This document shows positions 48,158 through 60,229 of a DNA stretch of 64,000 nt, piece after piece. The translations under genes were made by a program, and so were the position numbers. Origin of the DNA: Eonycteris spelaea (taxonomy: Eukaryota; Chordata; Mammalia; Chiroptera; Pteropodidae); NCBI GenBank assembly GCA_003508835.1, contig PUFA01000729.1, forward strand, positions 36,387-100,386. The letters are read 5' to 3'. The notes under the pieces are model-generated. The model had not been told where the DNA came from, did not search any database, and was given only the letters and a program-made list of their open reading frames with translations. The stretch's first letter is position 1; every line of letters starts with the position of its first letter.

Positions 48158-50488
48158 TAATATATACTTCTCTAAATATCACCAGATATTTAAAGTGTGC
48201 TGCTAACTGGGTGCATATGCCTTTGGAAGAAGCAGAAGTTAGTGGAATGTTGAAGTTTTTAGATCATGTTTTATTTACACTCTATAGCATTTAATTTGAG
48301 ACACACATTCAGCGATGGAATAACATTTGAAAGGAAGGACATCTCAGTGTAGGGTTGAGTAAAAGAGTGTTAGCAATGCCACTTTCAAATGAAACCAGAG
48401 GAAATTTGGAGTAGGATCAGAATAAAGGGAAGAAACATAATAATATATTTTTTCTGAGTAAATTCCATTACTTCTTGGGACTGAGAACACTACTTCAATG
48501 AACATGAGTACATCTCAAATGGTCAAACTAATGTTTTAGAGATCCAGCATTATGTTCAAACCATAAAATGATCTCCCTTGTGTGTGAGACAATGTCTGAG
48601 GCAAAAAGAAGAAACTCCTTTTCTTACTGTGATCTCATGAAGGCATGGGGAGTCTTGTGCTGCTGTTATTTCTACAACAAGTAATTGAGGGAACTTGTGA
48701 TTTCCTCACAAATCTTCCCATAACTGCTCTCTCTGTTTGTTTATTTGTAGCTTATGGTTTTCGGTAACAGACCACTTGTTTACAAGATTGATCTAGTATC
48801 ATCTACTGCACAAAATTTACTTTGATGTTGGAGTAAATTTCGGTCTAATCAAAAATAAGAATGAATTACTCAGATATTTAGTGGACGTGGTGGAAAATTT
48901 GTCAAAGCCAGGTTGTTTTCCAAAAGTTTTAACAGAAATTATAATTCAATAAATTAAACTGATATATTTTGTGTTTCTTACAGGAAGCCAGAAAAGTAAC
49001 AGACAATGGTATCTCTAATAAATAAAAAAAATTATGTTATCAGGAATTTTTGTTTAGAGGTAGCTAACCATTCACATGAAATTAAAATACAGGGGAGCGG
49101 TCTGCAAGGTCTCTGAAAAAAATGACTTTTAGTCAAGGTTGGTATTGATGCAAGGCTACTATTTCATGCCTAATTTACATTATGCTATTTAAAAGTCATT
49201 TCACTAAATAAGTTGTTAATTTTAAGCAATAACAGAAAAACACACTGGACTCACTGTGTAGCACTGGCTCCAGGTTTGCCAGACCTCAGTCCCATGGCAG
49301 TCTCCCCTCAATGCTGCCTGAGTCCCCAAGGAATGACACATTAGGGCCAGAGAAAGGCCAGCAGCAAACTAAGACCAGTCTGGCCATGAGCTTCAAGGTA
49401 ATGGACATGAGCCCACTGCTTGCATAGTTTGGGTGGATTTAGGATTTTATCTGGGCCTTTTGAATCCACACATGATATTTCCCTTTCAAAGTGTTTGGTC
49501 AGGATACTATGTTTGCAGAGCAGCGGTTATATGAGCAGGGCCTGATGCCACTGTGTCATTTGTGAGTGGTGACAATAGTTTGGTCACCATGGTGCTTGTG
49601 TTGCTTTCAAGAAAAGACACTGAGATGAAGCCACTATGAAATGAACACACACAATTTGGGGGAGAAGAAAACCATTCACATGCATGTTTACAGGTGTTGC
49701 CATGGAGACCTAGGTTTGCAGAAATTTTTACAAATCAGGCACATGCTCTTCAGTCCACACAAAATCTTTTCTTTTTGCTCTTTCAGCATCACATATCAGA
49801 ATATAATAAAACTTGACAACACAGGGACAAAATCTGATTCTTTTCAATAACAGATGGGAAACAATAGTGTCCAGTGTGCATCAAGCCATTACCATATTTC
49901 AGGTGTATTATATGTGTTCAACTTTACACTTCTATATATTGTATTTTCTTATTTTTCAAGTTAAAAATTGAGACACATAGAGATAATTGATGAAAGATAT
50001 AGAGTAGGTGGTTGAAACTGGAGTTAAGTTCAATCCATCTCTAAATTCAACATATTAAACTAATAAGTATATGGCTCCTAGAGATATCACAATCACAAAT
50101 ATATTGTACCAGTGGAGTATGAATGGGCATCTTATAATTTGAGGGCTGTAAAATTAATAGAACAACAGAAAATAAAATTCTGTGAAGGTAATGACTGCAA
50201 CCATGACAGTGTTGTTGACTTGGAATTTCATGGCTAAGTTGATTGGGCTGACATGGCAATGTTCTAATGGTTTAATTGGGCTGATGTGCAATGTTCTAAG
50301 GGTTCACAAGCCACCATCCATAAATGTTCACTCAAAGAGAAAAGAGACCTGCACAGAAAACTCTTGGGAATATTTGTAAAAATGTGATCATTGCACTCAC
50401 TTGTAAGTCTACTGAACCCAAATTTCTTGGTGAGGAGTTCAGTATCTCATAGTATCTGGATGGTAAAAATCAAAATGTCTTTAACTCC
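48158..50488. other. No gene recognised
   Basis: AT-rich DNA downstream (3') of the third OR pseudogene. Short frames such as 49641-49850 and 50047-50259 have no support. Confidence 0.45.
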
Positions 50489-51378
50489 TTAAGAGCCTAG
50501 TCTGTGACTTGCTGGGTTTTTGTATCTCCTCACAACTCTTCTCACGGCCTCCTTCGATTTCTGGTTTTTGGGCTGTGGATGAAGTGGCTCAGCATGGGGC
50601 TGAGACTGCGCAGAACAGGATCTGCTGGTCTCCCCCTCCCAGTGGGGTTTAGGCCTCGCACCGGCCACCAACCCTGTTCCGTGATGCGCAGTCGTCACAT
50701 CCAGGTGGGAGGCACACGCAGAGGGCTTTCTCCCTGCCCACGATTGAGTCTGTTTTCATTACAGCCATCAGGATGTGGAGGGTGAGGGCAAGGGGACGAA
50801 CACCACGCGGCAGCCTCTCCCATGATCGTCCGTCTCCTGCAGGGTTGAGTAGCACAGAGTGCCTAGAGAACGCGCAACTCACAGGAAATACAGTTAGCCA
50901 GGTACAGACCACCAAATGGAGGACTGTGAAGCAGAAGCACCGCTAAGCCAAAAAAAAAAAAAAAATGGTGATGGCCAGGCCCCCAGAACAGAGTCACACA
51001 CACAGGCCAGGTCATGATGAGCAGGTACGTCCACTCAGCGGTGCAGTCACCACAAGGAGAAAGCTCGCAGTGGCCTCCAAGAATGAGGCGGTAAAGATCT
51101 AGGCAAGTGGGAGTTGTAAGTCATGACCTTGCTTGCAAGAGAGTTATGACCACAAGGTACTAGTAAATCTGTCGAGAAGGACATATGACAAAAAGGGCTA
51201 TGCTGGTGTCTAGAGAAGAATATAGGACAACCACAATGGCAACAGCTGTGTTTGCAGAACAGCTGGCTACATATGTGAACTAGATAGAAGAGGAAGAAGA
51301 GCAGAGTCTCAGTTTGGGGCGCCCGGAGAATCCCACAAGAACCAGCTCAGCGACGACACTGGAATTCTCAAGGCCCAT
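50489..51378 (-). pseudogene. Heavily degraded odorant receptor pseudogene
   Basis: Found by reading all minus frames together. Start MGLENSSVVAELVLVGFSGR (51378 down), with an N-glycosylation site NSS; then in a shifted frame NTAVAIVVVLYSSLD (TM1-TM2); TYLLIMTWPVCVTLFW (TM4) near 51000; a FCEL-like phrase near 50880; AVMKTDSIVGREKALCVC (TM5-TM6 loop) at about 50720-50780; HYGTGL-like text; and PMLSHFIHSPKNQKSKEAVR, the TM7 end where NPxxYSLRN has decayed. Final stop at 50489. Total 890 bases against about 940 for the family. At least four frameshifts, in-frame stops and loss of the DRY region are evident. It is a class II OR related to the family 2/13 group; subfamily is not assigned. Confidence 0.85.
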
Positions 51379-51388
51379 TGAAATTTGC

Positions 51389-51419
51389 CTGTTACAATGG
51401 CAGGAAAGAGAAATAAAGA
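51389..51419 (-). promoter_or_regulatory. Probable 3' splice acceptor of the OR pseudogene
   Basis: On the minus strand a pyrimidine-rich stretch ends 'ccattgtaacag' ten bases before the ATG, as expected for an OR coding exon. Confidence 0.5.
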
Positions 51420-52555
51420 TGTTCTCATTTGAAAATTCTGAGATTAAATCGACTCACTTTCAACATCAATTACTAAAAACAAATATTTCTTAAGTTTAGA
51501 TAACAATTGTTGAATTTCATTGGACAAATATTTGATTCAAAAGAATAAGAACATTTCCAAATAAATCTACATCCTATAAGTACCTGGTTTTGATAAATTT
51601 AAGAATTTTTGGTTTCATTATGAGGATTTCAGTGACATATAATCATTGTATCACATGCATGGCACAACACACCTTTACATATGACTAGTAAAATATTGTT
51701 ATCCATTTTCTAAAATGGTACTAAAGGTTCTTTAGAAAGAAAAGATTTGCTCAACATCACAAGTAGAAAATATGATGATTGAAAATAATTTCATTCTTTT
51801 TCCACTACAATAAAAATAGAAATGATACTATAGTTAACATTAAGCAAGACAAAAGGTTAATTTTTTTTCATTCGTAGTGTTTAAGGAACATAAATTATCA
51901 TCATAAAAATACAGCAATACACAAACATAATTATTTTGATTATCTTCACCACCACAATATTAGCAAGAATAATATAATTAATCCTCTGAGGAATTTAACA
52001 TGCAAACTTCTAATAATGATCTTATAAAAAAATTAATTAATTTGTTTCAAAGCAAATCCTTAGACCATTTTAATGGCAGTGGGAAATTGCCTTATGGCTT
52101 TACCTCTCACATATGGGCATATAGCCGAAATGATACACTTGGGTTCTTTCCAAAATCTTCAGATTAAATGTACCAGCCTGGGCTGAAATGGGAGATATAG
52201 GTTGGTTATGTAATGTGTAGAAAACATCACACACCACACACACAGACAAAGCAGCAGGACACCAAAAAAAAAGAAAACCAAAACAAAGAACTTTGAGAGT
52301 ATTTATACACAGAGGGATACAAAAAATAAGACATGGAGCTTGAGGTCTGTGTGAACGCAGTCAGGTTCCCTATACCCTCACATCTGTCTTTTCTCCACTA
52401 GTTCATACTTCCAGTACTTCCTTTTTGTCCTGTCTTAAAATCCCCTCTTTTCTGTTATTTTGCTGACTTTTATGTAAATAACTTTATTAGATCTTGCTCC
52501 CACTCTCTATTCAGCTTTCTTTGCTATTCACATATTCTAAATCACTAGGTGATCA
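51420..52555. other. No gene recognised; possible MIR at 51700-51770
   Basis: Bases 51700-51770 weakly resemble the antisense MIR core ('attgttatccattttctaaa'). The rest is AT-rich with no supported frame. Confidence 0.35.
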
Positions 52556-52800
52556 GATCACAGGAGCTATAAGAGGAAGGTGAACAGGGAGAGGGACAGA
52601 GACAGCAGAGAGACAGAAAGAACAGACAGAAAAGAGAGAGACAGAGAGGGATAGTGAGAAACAGAGAAAGAGATAAAGACAGAGACAGAGAGATGGAGTG
52701 TCTGCAGTCAGAGAGGCAGAGAGAGACACAGAGAATGAAAGAGACAGATATAGGCACAGAGAGACAGTGAGAGGAGCAAAAGAGGTCAAGACACACAGAG
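52556..52800. repeat. Purine-rich (AGAGAC)n-type low-complexity tract
   Basis: Degenerate GA-rich repeat with units such as AGAGACAGAG. Minus frames of 112 and 130 codons over it are artefacts of this composition. Confidence 0.85.
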
Positions 52801-52894
52801 AGACAGAGGCCCACAGGCAGAACCTCAGCTCTTTGCTTGAGAAAAGGAGTGGCTTCAGAGGAAGAGAAGAGCAGTAGACACACTTGCCCAGCTT

Positions 52895-53620
52895 TTTTTT
52901 TTTTTTTAGTTTTATTTTATTATTAGTTTCAAGTATATAGCACATTGGTTAGACATTTATATAATTTATGAAATGATCCCTCTGGTTATTCTAGCACCCA
53001 TCTGGCTCCACATATAACCATTACATTAGTGCTGATTGCATCAAAAAACAAATGCTGTTGAGAATGTGGAGAAAAGGGAACCTCTTGATGGGATTGCAAA
53101 TTGGTGCAACCAGTATGGGGCCTGGACCAGAATGGTTGCACCACTCTGGAGATTCCTCAAAGAATAAAAATGGATCTACTTTTAGACCCAGCGATTGCAT
53201 TTCTGGGTATTTATCCAAAAGGAATTCAAAACACTAATTCGTAAAGATATATGCACCCTTATGTTTGTCACAGCGTTATTCACAATAACCAAGGTAATGG
53301 AAGCAACCTAAGGCCCATCAACAGACAATTGGATAAAGAAGTTATGGTTCATATACACAATGAAATGTTACTCAGCCATAAAAATAAAATCCTACCATTT
53401 GCAATGACATGGATGGACCTAGAGGTTATTATGCTGAGTGAAATAAGTCAGACAGAGAAAGATAAATTACGATTTCACTTATATGCAGAATCGAAGGAAC
53501 AAAAAAACCAAACTAATTGAAAACAGACTTGCAAATACAGAGGACAAAGTGGTGAAGTGTTAAGGAAGTACAAATTAGTGGTGAGAGATGGTCATGGGGA
53601 TGGGGAACATGACATAGGAG
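52895..53620 (-). mobile_element. Short L1 insert with internal inversion
   Basis: A poly-T run (52893-52907) is followed by antisense L1 3' UTR to about 53030. There the orientation flips to sense ORF2 C-terminus and 3' UTR (53040-53620; open piece at 53251-53520 with a WMDLEVIMLSEISQTEKDK phrase). A 5' part inverted relative to the poly-A-bearing 3' part is the pattern left by twin priming of an L1 inserted on the minus strand. Confidence 0.65.
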
Positions 53621-54436
53621 ATGTGTTTATTGTTTAACATGTCAAGGTTTGTGATAATTTGCTCCACAACAACATGTAATTAATACAGAAACAAAATAGG
53701 TCATTAATAACAATAAGATGGTACACATTATGAATGTAAGAAGGGAAAACTAAGTACGTGCTGAAGCAATTTGGAAAAAAGTCATAAACAAAATGACTCA
53801 TTGTAGTTCTTAAAGATGTACAATATAAACAGGATTTGCATGAAAAGGGCACAGATATACACATAAATGAAGAAAGCAATTTGGACAATGTTATATTAAT
53901 GGAAGTAAGTTATTTTGCTTTCAAATTAGTGGCTCTGGCCATAAATATTTTGTCTGGTTTTGCCATTTACAGCTTAGCCCCAAAGGGTGTGTGTGTATGT
54001 GTGTGTGTAATGATACTAACTTTTGGAAACGTACATTATATCCTATTATGGAAACTTACCATGAGTAAGTTGAATTTTGAGCAGAAAGATTAGAAATCCC
54101 ATTTAGTTAGTATCCAAAACTACTGTGTCTTCACAATATAGCCATTCTTCTAACACAACTAAAGTTTTGATCTTCTATCTCCTGCTAATCTCTGTGTATT
54201 AATTGATTCACAAGTTTTACTGAGAATCCTGTGATAAACAGATGTTTTAGTTAAGTATGGATAGACAGCATGATTCTTCATGTAACTAAGAGGCCTTACA
54301 TTTTGCAAGCTCTCCACATGTCAATGAGGCATTTATTTTCTTGATCTAGTATCTTTTCATTCAGATATTTTACCTTCCAGAAGGTTTATGTAATTCCCAA
54401 CCATAAATACCAAATACCAAATAGCATCTGTTTTTT
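53621..54436. other. No gene recognised
   Basis: AT-rich DNA with a short TG-rich run at 53986-54008. Confidence 0.4.
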
Positions 54437-54475
54437 GTTTTGTTTTGTTTTGTTTTGTTTTGTTTTGTTTTGTTT
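54437..54475. repeat. (TTTTG)n microsatellite
   Basis: Seven to eight near-perfect TTTTG units. Confidence 0.92.
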
Positions 54476-54541
54476 TTAAGCTCAATTTCTTAAACTTTGT
54501 CCAGGACTATGTATCAAGCTGCTTGAAAACACAAGCATATG

Positions 54542-54998
54542 TGTCGGGAGCCATTACAAGGCACTGAAGGTGTCACGTAGTTTGGGAGCCATAAAACAGT
54601 TGCTGAGACTGCTTGGAGCCCTAAAGCAGCTGCTGAGACTATGTTATCAATGGTTGAAGGAAGCAAATGATTGAGTTAAACATTACTGACCCTGGTGAGG
54701 AGATTCACCCATTAAGAAAATTTTAAGGTAATGGAATGTTTTTACAGCCTTAAAAGCAAGAATGTTTGTACCCAGATAATAAGGATGTTTTATGATCTTG
54801 TGTAAGTGTCAGCATTTCGCCTGATATATGTTGTGCTTTGTATTGTATCCAAAAACTTATATAAAGACTGTGCTAACTAAACTCGAGGCTGCAGCATTGA
54901 CTGTATGCCCTCCCGAAGCGCTTTCCTGTCTTCTTCTTTTCCTGAGGCTTCACCCCCTCTTTTAGGTGCTGTTCGACTTTAGCTGGCTGGCTCCGGCA
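54542..54998 (+). mobile_element. Solo LTR, ERVK-like, plus orientation
   Basis: Begins TGTCGGGAGCC and ends GGCTCCGGCA, giving an inverted terminal match. It contains a TATA-like 'cttatataaag' near 54855. Flanks are 'catatg' (54536-54541) and 'catacg' (54999-55004), a 6-base duplication with one change. Same family as 40056-40489 in the opposite orientation. Confidence 0.87.
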
Positions 54999-55004
54999 CA
55001 TACG

Positions 55005-56125
55005 TCATTATTGAAAATACAGTCAGGGTGCAGATTTCATATTTACAGAGTAAATTTGTAGGCAAACAGTTAAGTTCCTTTAAAAAAAAAAGGCATATAA
55101 GATATTAGCTTCTTTTCACACCCTTGAGATAAATATGGTATAAACAAAGGAATGAAATTCTGAAGTCACACATACACACTCATTGGGATTACAAAATTAG
55201 CTTCTCATTTGAACAGCACTAGTTATCTTTTTTCCCCTCCTTCCCTTCCACACTTTTACCCAGCATGTTTGCATAGAGCTAACAAGGGCCCCTAGGGTTG
55301 GGACCTGATTGCTGTTAACATCTTGAATACAGAGATTTGTTACCTGCTCTTAGCTCTACATAGCACACAAAGACTTATATCTGCACCACCTTTTGTTAGT
55401 CCCCAGTAGTGCTGCACAGGAGGAAACAGTCAGCAGAGGTGGTTAGCAGGTGAGGCAGAAGGGAGGTATCAGGCCTCCTAGTCTAGGGAGGGCCACAGCA
55501 GATTCCTTTCTAGTGGCTTACAGAGTCTGGCAAAGACATCAGGTCAAGATTTCTGAATAACAAAGTATGGGCAATTTTGAATACTTAAAAAAGAGATTTT
55601 TATTTATTTATTTTTTCTCTTCTCTTTGAAGAACCAAGTTCTGGTTATCTCTTGGAAATATCTTTTATTAGCAATCAGGAAAAACACTGTCTCCAAAGGA
55701 TAATTTCTTTCCCACATCTGGACATTTCTCACATTTTCTCTTTCCTCAGGGTAAGACTACTACTACTACTACTTATTAATTATTACTATTAGTATTACTA
55801 TTATTACTAATTTGTTGTTCCTGAGAAAGGAGCTCTTAGATACAAGGCCAGCTTTAAAAATGTACGACATTACCATTTCTAGAAATGTTACTGCCTGTGT
55901 TTGTTAATGAGTGTCTGCAAGTGTTGAGAATGGTATAACACAGGAGTCATCAGTGATTGGTGTTATTATTTTGCTGTGACCCTTGATGTTGATCTGAGTA
56001 GTATGAGTTTGTGATAATCAACAAGGACCAACCTGAATAATTATCTTGATAGTTCACCATGATCCTATGTCCTCAAGGAACATTTCTTCTCATTTTCACA
56101 TCGTCAAATTAATGCTTCACTCAAA
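55005..56125. other. No gene; (TAC)n/(TTA)n run at 55757-55811
   Basis: A short TAC/TTA repeat stands upstream of the fourth OR. No promoter or splice acceptor for it was identified. Confidence 0.5.
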
Positions 56126-57079
56126 ATGACTCAGGAAAATTCAAGCACAATCATCAAGTTTGTCCTTGTTGGATTTTCCAATCACCCCCAGGCTGAGATC
56201 CCCCTGTTCTTTCTCTTCACTCTTATCTACCTGGCGAATCTCTTTGGAAACATAGTGATTATCATTTTGGCAGTAATTGATTCTGTCTCCAAACACCCAT
56301 GTATTTTTTCCTCTGCCACTTGGTTTTTCTCAATGTATTTTATACCACAACTGTGGTCCCCAAGATGCTCTGCAACCTCCTTGCTACGAAGTAAGTCATC
56401 TCTTATGAATTGTGCATTGCCCAGACCTACATTTCCCTGTTAATGGGGGCAGCAGAGTGTACTCTTTTGGCAATCATGACTCTGGACCATTTTGTGGCTA
56501 TTTGCTACACTCTGCTGTACCTGCTCATTATGAACTGGTCTGCATGTGTGCAGTTGGTCGTGGGGACCTGGACCATCAGCTTCTTTGCCTCAGTGGTGCC
56601 TCTCTATTTCACCACAGTCCCCCTCTGTGGCCCTTATGTTATTGACCATATTTTTTTGTGAAGTACCTGTTCTTCTTCATATGAGCTACACTGATACATC
56701 TCTGCAGGAGACCCTGATGGTGACAGGAGCCTTCTGGTATCTCTTGCTCCCATTCCTACTCATTACTCTGTCCTACCTAGGCATACTGGTTGCTGTGATA
56801 AGGAGACATTCAGTAGAGGGTAGAAAAAAGGCTTTCTCTACCTGCAGCTCCCACCTGACTGCGGTGACCATTTATTATGGGACAGATATGTTTATGTACA
56901 TGAGGCCAAAATCTCTGTATTCAGCTGAGAGTGATAAGTTGATCTCCTTGTTCTATGCAGTCATCAGTCCTGCTTTGAACCCACAAATCTACAGCCTGAG
57001 GAACAAGGAGGTGAATGGAGCCTGGAAGAGAGTCTTAGAGAGAGTAGCAGTGTCCCAAAGGCAAAGGGTGCTGTCCTGA
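56126..57079 (+). pseudogene. Odorant receptor pseudogene, class II, family 2/13-like
   Basis: Plus-strand OR beginning MTQENSSTIIKFVLVGFSNH with an N-glycosylation site NSS and GNIVIIILAVI (TM1). One base is missing near 56286, after which the frame with TPMYFFLCHLVFLN and VVPKMLCNLL continues. TAA at 56392-56394 stops it just before VISYELC. MTLDHFVAICY replaces the usual MAYDRYVAIC. One extra T in the run 56651-56657 shifts the frame again at IDH, and the rest is intact: CEVPVLLHMS, SYLGILVAVI, GRKKAFSTCSSHLTAV (TM6), YYGTDMFMYMRPKS and NPQIYSLRN (TM7), ending TGA at 57077-57079. At 954 bases it is full length. The open frames 56126-56443, 56410-56661 and 56546-57079 are its parts. Subfamily is not assigned. 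Confidence 0.92.
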
Positions 57080-59184
57080 GAGGCTGGGAATTTATACCCC
57101 TCACTATACTCTCTAAGGCTAGTGACATAAATAACTTATCAGCTACAAATACATGTAAGTCTGTGTCAGAATTAGTAAATATATATCAAGTCATTCTCTG
57201 ACACACCCTAGTGTGTCCCCGCTTTACAAGACTGTTAGTAGATTACACTCTTTCATTAACTATTTCTACATATCAGAAATTTAATTCCAACAACATCTAA
57301 ATTTCACTTAATGAGAAAAGTGAAATTTAAATTTTAAGGAAAATTTTCTGATTCCTTAATTTTACATAGCATCCATATATCATTATGTCTTCTATAACAT
57401 TTACGTACTTATTTTTCTCTATAAAGTGAGAGTCTTTCACTACTGTTTATAAATCAATGTCTACTTCAAAATACCCATTTCACTAATGGTGTAAAACCTT
57501 TCCATTAATGTAAAATATAATTAAATTCAACAAATACTATAAAAAGTCTTTATAAATTGTTATTTTCTGGATGTTTCCCAGATATTATAAACATGATCAG
57601 GTCTCTATCTGTAAGCTGATAAGCCTTGATATTTTTGTCAAACACCAGTGTGTTCAAAATGTCACTACATTCCTATAGCCTGTGTGTTTACTCATACCTA
57701 CTTTATCACACATGTATTTTACATAAACATTGTAAACTTCAAGTCAATTATGACCTTCTCCATCAAGTCTTTTCTTCAAAACTAAACATTCTACATTTTT
57801 TGTAAATTTTACTTTACTTGATATAAAATCTTAAACTTCAGCTTTTTGCTACACATTTTATTTTGCTAAATTCCCACATGTTTTTGAAAACCATGAAATA
57901 ATTTATTTGGACTATGCATGGAACATTCATTCTTCCCAGAAACTTCATAATCTAATACAGAAGAAAGTACATGCTGACTTCTACATGTAGTGCATGGGGA
58001 AAAAACCCCAGTGAACTATAAGGCCAGCAGGAAAACCCTCTTTTTAAAGGTTATTTAGGCTGAAGAATGAAGTAAATTCATCAATTCTACATTTAAAAGG
58101 GTCTTTTTAGATGAACGTGAAAAGTAAAAAAAAAAAAAAAATCACTGAAAATAGTTCAATGTGTCTCGAGTGAACTCCATACTGTCCTAAAAGCATATGT
58201 CTACCTTTTCTCTTTGCTCTCAATAAATAGAACAGGATTTTAGCATTTGTATTTCTTTCTCCTTACTGCCAACTTCCTGTGTAGTCTTTATTTGTTGAAT
58301 TTAATTGTATTATGTTCTGCCTGATTTGATTATATTTAACTTATGATTTCCCTTGTCCTATTTTCTAACAAAATATTGCATTGTTTAATATAATATCTAC
58401 TTTTAGTCACTCAAAATATTATGCATTTTATTTTCTATTAATATTGAGAGTGCAGAAATTTTTGAAAAATAAGTTCCATGATTACAGCATCTGATACCAC
58501 AATGAAGAATCACTTAAACCTCATTTTCTGCATAAGTGTTAGAAAGAAAAAAATATATATTATTATAGAAAAATTGAGAGGGTTACAAGGAAAGTTTCAT
58601 ATGTATAAAATTGTAATAAAGTTTAGTAAATCAAGTCTCATTTTTGCATCCAACACAGAATTTTTAATGCACTTTGTTCTGTTTCTTTAATAAACCAATG
58701 TGTCATATAAATACTTTTTGAACCAGCTGCAGCATCTCTGTCAATTTTTATTAATCTTACAATACTAAAAAGTCCTGTCTTTATACTTAGGGTGAGTTTC
58801 TTTCTCATTTTAATGTACTGCTTATCTGGTATTTTTTGGATGTTGCCATTTGGTCTTTTCCTAGAAATGAATCTAACTCCATGTAACATATACATACATG
58901 CAGCTAAACAACTGAAAACATTGAAATACAACAAATTGTTTTGTCATTCATGTTTTCCATTTCTAAGAAAGCTCTGGGGATTCATTACTGGGGCTTTAAC
59001 TTTGAAGGAGTAATTTCTTTTCTGGGAGAAACACTGATAATGAGTGAGGTTGTAGAGGAGTAAAGAAAGTTGGTTCTATTTAGGATCAATATATGTACTA
59101 ATTAAAAATTATGTCCAAGGGATTAGAATAATACCTGGAGCAAATTTTCATAAGATTAATCCTGAGACCTTTTAATAGTTCTCC
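57080..59184. other. AT-rich DNA, nothing recognised
   Basis: A poly-A run at 58126-58141. Frames at 58638-59013 overlap on both strands with no family. Confidence 0.5.
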
Positions 59185-59292
59185 AAAAACACACTCACAC
59201 AAGCTCATGCATCTGCACACACATACACACACACAAACGCACTCACACATGCTCATGCATGTGCACACACATAAGCACGCAGAAGCACACAC
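59185..59292. repeat. Degenerate (CA)n-rich tract
   Basis: Two similar imperfect copies of an ACACACTCACACAAGCTCAT type phrase (59188-59230 and 59231-59290). Confidence 0.75.
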
Positions 59293-60110
59293 TATCCTAG
59301 TTCAGGAAATTAATGAATTTACATAGTCTTTGCAAAGTACTGACAAAAAGGAAGGCAGAGACAAATTAGTTAAAAAATAATTACCAAATAAAACACTTAT
59401 TGGCTTGCATGTGAAGTAACTATATAATTTTATAATCTAAGTTGAGCACTATTGAAAGTAAAAGGAGGCAGTATTAACAATTTACATGGACAACAAACAG
59501 AATCCAAGATTGTCTTGGTCTGAAAAACAGGTTATGATATCCTACCTATATTCTAATTTATTTTATAACAGGATAATTATATTCAAATAGATTATTATAA
59601 TTGTTGGTGACAAACAAAATAGTTTCACAGAATTTATTCATTTAAGTGCTGATTTGCAATGAGGTCAGCATCATGGATCATTGCCCTATAAGATGTTCCC
59701 TTTTTACCTGTCATAAGTGGAAGGAAAAAGTATGGTGCCTCAGTGTATTCATACAACATTGGAGAAAGCCCCAGAATGTAAGTAGGGACAACAAAATGAC
59801 CCTCCAATCTGAAGGCAGCTAGTGAATATTGCAGGAGATGACTGCTACTTCTAATGCAAAAAACAGCAATGTAAAACTCTAAGCAATATCAAGTAAATAT
59901 GACAACAGTGACATCAGAAGCATAGCTGCATGAGAAGTCCCCCTGACCTCTCACCTTGAAATTACAACAAACTGAAGAGCTACAACACAATGGAGAACAC
60001 TCAGCTTAATACAGAGACGTATCTGAGATATTTGTGCATCAAAATACCTAAAGATGAAAAGAATTAGTGATAATGAAGATAGAAAACTGAAAATAATGCA
60101 AATGAAAGAA
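59293..60110. other. No gene; possible L1 5' fragment from 59640
   Basis: From about 59640 the sequence resembles L1 5' text, but the match is weak. No supported frame. Confidence 0.35.
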
Positions 60111-60111
60111 G

Positions 60112-60225
60112 AGAGGCTTGAGAAAAGAAAGAAGAAAAGGCAGGAAGGCAGGAAGGCAGGAAGGCAGGAAGGAAGGAAGAAAGGGAAGAAGAAAAAGAAA
60201 GGAAAAAAGAAAGAAAGAAAAAGAA
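60112..60225. repeat. Purine-rich (GGCAGGAA)n and GAAA tract
   Basis: Several exact 'ggcaggaa' units, then AAAGAAAG repeats. The lysine/glycine/arginine-rich frames across it are not genes. Confidence 0.88.
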
Positions 60226-60229
60226 ACTG

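Noticed and set aside
52545..52945. 112- and 130-codon Ser/Leu/Cys-rich minus frames
   Set aside because: Translation of a purine-rich low-complexity tract.
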